The notes under the pieces were generated by a model. The model searched no databases. It was not told the origin of the DNA and saw only the letters and a list, made by a program, of their open reading frames with translations. DNA of 64,000 bases from Agarophyton chilense. Taxonomy: Eukaryota > Rhodophyta > Florideophyceae > Gracilariales > Gracilariaceae. Location of the stretch: assembly GCA_030374765.1 (NCBI GenBank), contig JARGXX010000120.1, positions 393,048 through 457,047 of the forward strand. Reading direction: 5' to 3'. The translations under genes and the position numbers were made by a program. Positions 57,568 to 64,000 of the stretch are shown in pieces; position 1 is the first letter of the stretch, and each line of letters opens with the position of its first letter.

Positions 57568-60495
57568 TCAGTAAATATACATTTTGGAGGAATTATTACG
57601 TCTCCACCAGTTGCGCCTCCACCACCTACGCCTCTGCCACCACTTTGGTCTCCAGCGCTTTGGTGTCGGGGCGTGAGAAGTTGACGGGCTTGGAGATGGA
57701 GAGCTTGAGGCATGGGCCACAAGCGGCAACATCGAGGAAGACAGAGGTGGAGATGCACTTTGAGAAGCCGGGGGCTGCGGGCTCGGCGAAGCAGACAAAG
57801 ACGGCGTTGTTGATACGGAAATGCTGGGTGAGGCACTGTATGACGGAGATGGTTCTGGGGATGAACTGGGAGAGGAAAGCGGGCTTTTTGCAGCCGAGTC
57901 ACCCTGTACAACTGCGTGTGTATCGGAATCAATGCTGTAAAAGAACTCTTCATCGTCGTAGATCACTGTCACCGAAGTTCCGTTTGGGTCCTGATCCATC
58001 GAGAATCGTTCCGGCTCTCCGATATGTGGGTGGAACGCGATCCAGAAGAGCTCCTCTTGCCCGTTGTCGCTTCGGATGATAAGCCTTTCATGCCGCTTGT
58101 CGCTCGTGAACTCTTCCGTGCGGTATGATATTGAGTGTCCTGTCGATATCACGTGAATGTCGACCTGGGCAATTCCTTCATCGCTCAGAACAATGCGGCA
58201 CGTGTTACCCTCGCAGCTCGATGAATCCGCGTCTACTTGCACCAGATCACCCAACATCAGATACGATTCAAACTTGTGATTCGAAGCGCCCCCGGACACC
58301 CGGGTGGAGTCAACAACCATGAAGAATCCAGGTCCTGCAACTCCTCGGTTCAACACCACGGAGCGCACCATCCAGTCCAAGGAAACTTCGCGATAGTTGC
58401 TCTTCCAGACCCACATGCCTCTGAATCCGACATCGGGGTCCCCGTGCATGTTGAATTGATCTCGAGTGAATCCCAGATCTGCTCCGTCGTCGTCGGCGGG
58501 CCATCCAAAATCGTGCGGGTGTCCATACTCCGCCATATCGAAGCGCTTTCCGACTAGCCTCGATGAGCCGTCCTCTTCGGTGACGGTTACAGCCGTCATT
58601 GGGGCTTTGTCAAACGGCCAGTTTCTTGCCCACTGCACGTTGTATGCGTAAGTCAAGTTGGCCGTCGCAACGACCTCTCGCCCATTGTCTTCGACTGCAA
58701 CCATGGCTACGGAGGGCGCCTTCGCATCTTGAGCGAGCCCGTCGATGTGCATGAGCGAGTGCTTTCTGGAATCGATGTTCTTGTTCCACACGTGATCGTC
58801 AATCCATGCCGTTTTGAAAGCGGTAAGCGTGAATATACCTCGGTCCGCGTTGTCGTGCCCTGGGAATATCGCATCGGGACGCGCATCAAAGTGCACGTAT
58901 ATGGCGTTCTCGGCTTCACTGCCTCTGGCGATCAGCAGTCCCCGACGGGGGCTGAAGTATGAGAGCGGGAAGTGTTGCAAAAACTCCTTCTCCAATCCTT
59001 GTGGGGACTCAGCGTACGTCGATGTTCCGTGCTCCAAGCCAAGAACAGTGACGTGTAAGAGAACCTGCCCCCATTGAATGCGACAAGGGCTGTTGTTTTT
59101 GAAGTGCTTCCCCATCCTTTGCTTCCACACCATTTGCGGGAGTGCGCCGTCAGGATACGCGTACTTGAACAGGGCGGCCCACGCGGGATACGACATGCCG
59201 CCGCCCGACGAGTGACCAACAATGCGGGCGCACTGCCACGGCTCCATCATTTGGGCCACGTTGTGGATGAGGCCGCGAAAGCGATCGGTGTCCATGACGC
59301 GAAGCCCTCGGCGTTCAGCGGCCACTAGCGCCAGCGATCCTTCGCGAAGCGCGATGAAGTACGTGTAGGCGTCCTCGAACGTCGCCCCATCGGGATACAC
59401 AGCGTGGGTCATGTATGCTTCGATGAGGGCGGTAAAGCGGTGGTTGAGTCCGCTGTTGAAGCCTGTGTCGCCACTCGACGACATCACGGAGCTCGCATAT
59501 GCGTCGAAGTTGGTCTCGCCCTCAAGGACCAGGTTTGTAATGTAGAGGTGGCCATGATACAAGGCCCAGTTGCTGAAGATGCGGTGAGGGTGCTGGGCGG
59601 CGTTGGGAGATTTTCGGGAGCTTTGGAGAGCAGTTCCCCACGACGTCTGTTTGTACATGAGCAGCGCTAGGGCGCTGAGCACAATTCGTTGTTCGTCGCT
59701 GGAGAACCGATCGTACAAAACATCGAGGGTGAGTGCCAATGAGGACCCGGCGGAAAACCAGTCATTGGACACTTCGAACCACCGATCTTCGTCCCACAGA
59801 AAAGCTCGTTGGGCTCCGTCTCCATTTGGGCACTTCCCGGCGCAGTTGACAGCGCGATGGGCGAGGAGCACTTTTGCCCATGCAACAGACGCCTTCACGC
59901 AGTCGTCAACTGTGGTGGTCATGAATGACTCTCTTTCACCCCGTTCCTGAACAACGTTCTCGTTCACGCTGGCCCACACCGCGCAAATGAAGAAGCTCTG
60001 ATGATAACCCTCGGACATGTTCATGATATGGTTTGCAAGCGGGTGCAATGCATCGAGCTCTTGCTGCGAAGAAGAGGAAAGATCCTCATCTCCTGTGTAG
60101 AGTGTAGTTTCGCCGTTGCGTTCCATGTGAGCCAGTGTGTTTATAACGGGATTCGAGTCGGCGAGGTGGCGAGATGCTCGACGGTTGAAAAACGACCAGG
60201 AAGTGGGCAGGTCGAATGTACCGGCGTTGGAATAACGCTCCAAAAGCTGGAGCCATCCGTGGTCGTCAAAAAGAATGCGAGGGTGAATACCCGGTTTGAA
60301 AGCAGCTGCCGGTGCAGGAGTGACAGCAGCTTTACCAAACAAAGAAGAATGAGGCGCAGACTTCATGAAGGTGGCGACCCTATTCGGATTTTGTATAAAA
60401 GTGTCTGATTCTTCCAGAGATACATGAGCGGAAAGAACGATAACGAGAAGAGCGGAAAGAGAGGCAGTGACAGTGAATAAGCGGAGGGGAGACAT
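57568..60495 (-). CDS. Secreted heparinase II/III-like protein, copy 3
   Basis: Translation identical to copies 1 and 2. The only difference noticed in this unit is T to G at 60933, 438 bp upstream of the ATG. Confidence 0.75.
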   Translation of the reverse strand: MSPLRLFTVTASLSALLVIVLSAHVSLEESDTFIQNPNRVATFMKSAPHSSLFGKAAVTPAPAAAFKPGIHPRILFDDHGWLQLLERYSNAGTFDLPTSWSFFNRRASRHLADSNPVINTLAHMERNGETTLYTGDEDLSSSSQQELDALHPLANHIMNMSEGYHQSFFICAVWASVNENVVQERGERESFMTTTVDDCVKASVAWAKVLLAHRAVNCAGKCPNGDGAQRAFLWDEDRWFEVSNDWFSAGSSLALTLDVLYDRFSSDEQRIVLSALALLMYKQTSWGTALQSSRKSPNAAQHPHRIFSNWALYHGHLYITNLVLEGETNFDAYASSVMSSSGDTGFNSGLNHRFTALIEAYMTHAVYPDGATFEDAYTYFIALREGSLALVAAERRGLRVMDTDRFRGLIHNVAQMMEPWQCARIVGHSSGGGMSYPAWAALFKYAYPDGALPQMVWKQRMGKHFKNNSPCRIQWGQVLLHVTVLGLEHGTSTYAESPQGLEKEFLQHFPLSYFSPRRGLLIARGSEAENAIYVHFDARPDAIFPGHDNADRGIFTLTAFKTAWIDDHVWNKNIDSRKHSLMHIDGLAQDAKAPSVAMVAVEDNGREVVATANLTYAYNVQWARNWPFDKAPMTAVTVTEEDGSSRLVGKRFDMAEYGHPHDFGWPADDDGADLGFTRDQFNMHGDPDVGFRGMWVWKSNYREVSLDWMVRSVVLNRGVAGPGFFMVVDSTRVSGGASNHKFESYLMLGDLVQVDADSSSCEGNTCRIVLSDEGIAQVDIHVISTGHSISYRTEEFTSDKRHERLIIRSDNGQEELFWIAFHPHIGEPERFSMDQDPNGTSVTVIYDDEEFFYSIDSDTHAVVQGDSAAKSPLSSPSSSPEPSPSYSASPSISVSTTPSLSASPSPQPPASQSASPPLSSSMLPLVAHASSSPSPSPSTSHAPTPKRWRPKWWQRRRWWRRNWWRRNNSSKMYIY

Positions 60496-62354
60496 TTGTT
60501 AGGGCAATAGTTAGTAGAGTAGTAGTGAAAGTAAGTAGCAGTGCTGCGCAGTCAGGTGAGAATATTGTGGAGAGATGGCTGTGATGGCATCGTCTATGTG
60601 AGTTTATATGCATCGTCGGGGGCTATGACGTTATCCTAATTCGTCTCTAGCGCCATACACGCCTTCAGAGGCCGGGTTGGGATGCATTCCTTATTTGGAA
60701 CAGAAGAAGGTATTTAGGGTTGACGTTGCTGGCAAACGTCAAGTCACTCTGGATCAGTGGATTAGTTTGAGTGTGTACCTTTAATCAGAACAGTTGGTTT
60801 TGTGGGACGAATGGTTGCATAATGGAGAAGCAGGCCCCTTTGGCTTGTGCAAATGAGGACGCAGTTGCGTGCTGTGCAAAGCTATTTGGACTACGCTGGG
60901 CTAAAACTGCGATTTCGAAGTGCGCGGAGCAGGTCCGGTATGCTTTTCGCCATGGTGCGAAACGTCTTGCTACATTAGTTAGTTAGATGCTCTCCATGAG
61001 CTAGATTGTCTCGTTGGTTCTTTTGTAACCCTCCCTTTCTTGTAAACATTACCTGGAGGGATGCTGGCGTTTAGGCTGTATGTACTATTCCTCACAAGTG
61101 ACTCCCGAAAAAGCTGCAATCACTTTTGTAGTTCTGTATTTCTGTAGCAAGAAAAATGATTGTTGTGGTTATCAAGAAATGTTCTCCTGACTGTAGGCTG
61201 TGAGAATGGATGTCCCACCCTGAGCGTACATCTTACAGCAACACGTTTCTGTTTCTGGCAATGAGTTGACGGCAGCTTGTAGACAAGCGTGTGTTGGGGA
61301 CAGCTATTGTTCTAGGTGTTTCAAACGAAAAAAAGTTGGATACAGGATCTGATATGGTATGAGTCAGATAAGTTATCCTCCTCACACACAGAGAAGATTT
61401 AATGTAATAGAGTACAGGCCGTGTAAGAAGGAAGGAAGGACGTGGTGCAAATGCGGCCACCTGCGCGGGTTGTTCAGGGAAGGTGATTTTAGAGTTTGGG
61501 AATCTTCTGGGTCGTCGCTTGCCGTCCGAGATGGAGGCCAAGGCGAGCCAGGATTTTTATTAGTACTCTAGCTTCTAGCCTAACTCGGTAGTCGTTCGGG
61601 CCAGTTGCAAAGCTGTCAGCTAGCCCACTATTCGTAAACCGTCGTCAAGAGCTTAACGAATACTAGACAGGGCTGTTTCGGGCGTCTTCGAACGTTCAAG
61701 GCACTCTTCGCAATGCTGTACATTTGTCGAGCCCGCACAAGGGCAAAGGCATTTGCGTGTTGCAACACACGCCATTTTGCATTGCAACAGTAGAGACTTG
61801 TTTCAATCTTCTTCAACGAACGCTTTTTAAGCGCGAGTCATACAGCTCGTTCTCAACGTGCGAGAACGGACGGACCTGGACAATATTTGAGTGGCACTAT
61901 TTCGGTGTTTTCCTGAGCTGGATTGAAAAGTGCATGTGCAAGTATTGTCATTTGTGTATTGCTGTATATCGCGCTTGAAGTTACTACTAAAATTACAGCG
62001 ATCGGAATGCTCCACGCAGTGAATAAAGCAAGCCGGCATTTACTTTTGACTCTCTTCTGCTTGTTCTTCTTACTTTTAGGCACTTTCAAGACATGAACGA
62101 CGCTGGGAACAAACAGAGGGCGCTTAATGCTTCGGTTTAGGTAGCTGTGGTATTCATACAATATGGTTTGTCACCACATGTGCAGTCACCAACACGTCAT
62201 GCCTTCCTTGAAGTTTTTCCAATCACTATTTTGAGGTATCTATATGCGATTGCTATACGGCGTGCAGCTAGTTGTTATGTGGGTGGACTTTATTTACAGA
62301 GTTAGGTGGGAGTTAGTTTGATTCCACATCATCTACCAAAGCTAGCTATACAAA

Positions 62355-64000
62355 TCAGTAAATATACATTTTGGAGGAATTATTACGTCTCCACCAGTTG
62401 CGCCTCCACCACCTACGCCTCTGCCACCACTTTGGTCTCCAGCGCTTTGGTGTCGGGGCGTGAGAAGTTGACGGGCTTGGAGATGGAGAGCTTGAGGCAT
62501 GGGCCACAAGCGGCAACATCGAGGAAGACAGAGGTGGAGATGCACTTTGAGAAGCCGGGGGCTGCGGGCTCGGCGAAGCAGACAAAGACGGCGTTGTTGA
62601 TACGGAAATGCTGGGTGAGGCACTGTATGACGGAGATGGTTCTGGGGATGAACTGGGAGAGGAAAGCGGGCTTTTTGCAGCCGAGTCACCCTGTACAACT
62701 GCGTGTGTATCGGAATCAATGCTGTAAAAGAACTCTTCATCGTCGTAGATCACTGTCACCGAAGTTCCGTTTGGGTCCTGATCCATCGAGAATCGTTCCG
62801 GCTCTCCGATATGTGGGTGGAACGCGATCCAGAAGAGCTCCTCTTGCCCGTTGTCGCTTCGGATGATAAGCCTTTCATGCCGCTTGTCGCTCGTGAACTC
62901 TTCCGTGCGGTATGATATTGAGTGTCCTGTCGATATCACGTGAATGTCGACCTGGGCAATTCCTTCATCGCTCAGAACAATGCGGCACGTGTTACCCTCG
63001 CAGCTCGATGAATCCGCGTCTACTTGCACCAGATCACCCAACATCAGATACGATTCAAACTTGTGATTCGAAGCGCCCCCGGACACCCGGGTGGAGTCAA
63101 CAACCATGAAGAATCCAGGTCCTGCAACTCCTCGGTTCAACACCACGGAGCGCACCATCCAGTCCAAGGAAACTTCGCGATAGTTGCTCTTCCAGACCCA
63201 CATGCCTCTGAATCCGACATCGGGGTCCCCGTGCATGTTGAATTGATCTCGAGTGAATCCCAGATCTGCTCCGTCGTCGTCGGCGGGCCATCCAAAATCG
63301 TGCGGGTGTCCATACTCCACCATATCGAAGCGCTTTCCGACTAGCCTCGATGAGCCGTCCTCTTCGGTGACGGTTACAGCCGTCATTGGGGCTTTGTCAA
63401 ACGGCCAGTTTCTTGCCCACTGCACGTTGTATGCGTAAGTCAAGTTGGCCGTCGCAACGACCTCTCGCCCATTGTCTTCGACTGCAACCATGGCTACGGA
63501 GGGCGCCTTCGCATCTTGAGCGAGCCCGTCGATGTGCATGAGCGAGTGCTTTCTGGAATCGATGTTCTTGTTCCACACGTGATCGTCAATCCATGCCGTT
63601 TTGAAAGCGGTAAGCGTGAATATACCTCGGTCCGCGTTGTCGTGCCCTGGGAATATCGCATCGGGACGCGCATCAAAGTGCACGTATATGGCGTTCTCGG
63701 CTTCACTGCCTCTGGCGATCAGCAGTCCCCGACGGGGGCTGAAGTATGAGAGCGGGAAGTGTTGCAAAAACTCCTTCTCCAATCCTTGTGGGGACTCAGC
63801 GTACGTCGATGTTCCGTGCTCCAAGCCAAGAACAGTGACGTGTAAGAGAACCTGCCCCCATTGAATGCGACAAGGGCTGTTGTTTTTGAAGTGCTTCCCC
63901 ATCCTTTGCTTCCACACCATTTGCGGGAGTGCGCCGTCAGGATACGCGTACTTGAACAGGGCGGCCCACGCGGGATACGACATGCCGCCGCCCGACGAGT
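62355..64000 (-). CDS. Secreted heparinase II/III-like protein, copy 4 (5' end outside window)
   Basis: The C-terminal half is present and open to the right edge; by unit spacing the ATG should be at 65282, outside the window. One substitution from the other copies, Ala655 to Val (base 63319), lies in the beta-sandwich domain. Linker and Trp/Arg tail are intact. Confidence 0.75.
   Translation of the reverse strand, partial: SSGGGMSYPAWAALFKYAYPDGALPQMVWKQRMGKHFKNNSPCRIQWGQVLLHVTVLGLEHGTSTYAESPQGLEKEFLQHFPLSYFSPRRGLLIARGSEAENAIYVHFDARPDAIFPGHDNADRGIFTLTAFKTAWIDDHVWNKNIDSRKHSLMHIDGLAQDAKAPSVAMVAVEDNGREVVATANLTYAYNVQWARNWPFDKAPMTAVTVTEEDGSSRLVGKRFDMVEYGHPHDFGWPADDDGADLGFTRDQFNMHGDPDVGFRGMWVWKSNYREVSLDWMVRSVVLNRGVAGPGFFMVVDSTRVSGGASNHKFESYLMLGDLVQVDADSSSCEGNTCRIVLSDEGIAQVDIHVISTGHSISYRTEEFTSDKRHERLIIRSDNGQEELFWIAFHPHIGEPERFSMDQDPNGTSVTVIYDDEEFFYSIDSDTHAVVQGDSAAKSPLSSPSSSPEPSPSYSASPSISVSTTPSLSASPSPQPPASQSASPPLSSSMLPLVAHASSSPSPSPSTSHAPTPKRWRPKWWQRRRWWRRNWWRRNNSSKMYIY

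Larger units (their letters stand above)
47077..64000. repeat. Head-to-tail array of a 4,787-bp unit, 3.5 copies in the window
   Basis: Units are 47077-51863, 51864-56650, 56651-61437 and 61438-64000 (cut). Corresponding ORF ends are exactly 4,787 apart. Only two differences were seen between copies 2, 3 and 4: T to G at 60933 (upstream of gene 3) and a change at 63319 that alters one residue. The first 55 bp of copy 1 differ from later units at four places (47084, 47099, 47100, 47131). Each unit has one gene with a TATA box and AATAAA signal and about 1.8 kb of spacer. Confidence 0.95.

Overview
The window looks like nuclear DNA of a eukaryote, most likely a red alga. The genes are long and uninterrupted, with TATA-type promoters. 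The proteins include a PH-domain CAMK-like kinase, a TOG/CLASP-type protein, a Hedgehog-type Hint protein and a secreted polysaccharide-lyase-like protein with a Ser/Pro linker. Between the genes lie decayed Ty3/gypsy, copia-like and hAT elements. There are no bacterial operons, rRNA genes or CRISPR arrays. The red-alga assignment is inference from gene style and content, not proof.

Layout: 1-2.2 kb holds a decayed Gag of an LTR retrotransposon cut by the left edge. Spacer DNA follows, with tRNA-like tandem repeats at 3.8-4.1 kb and a broken two-finger zinc-finger ORF near 5.8-6.2 kb. The ordinary gene island is 8.2-15.8 kb: a TOG/CLASP-like protein (+), a PH + CAMK-like kinase (+) and a membrane-anchored Hint-domain protein (-). 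From 18.2 to 37.7 kb there is a nested cluster of chromodomain-bearing Ty3/gypsy elements. Element 2 (27115-37281) has 445/446-bp LTRs and a near-perfect 5-bp target duplication. It sits inside a coding frame on the minus strand (37748 to 25643) that belongs to the 3' part of an older plus-strand element 1. Next come a copia-like gag-protease remnant (38.3-40.0 kb), a hAT transposase pseudogene (40.7-42.9 kb) and a small coiled-coil/membrane ORF (43.9-44.2 kb). From 47,077 to the right edge there is a head-to-tail array of a 4,787-bp unit, each carrying one 975-codon heparinase II/III-like gene on the minus strand. Three copies are complete and the fourth is cut by the window end.

Two things stand out. 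First, three homologous copies of an uncharacterised ORF of about 680 codons (here aORF) lie antisense to, or beside, retroelement pol genes, between the chromodomain end and the 3' LTR. I recognise no known family in it. Second, the tandem array encodes a secreted lyase-like enzyme with a Ser/Pro-rich linker and an unusual Trp/Arg-rich C-terminal tail. I could see only two base differences among its copies.
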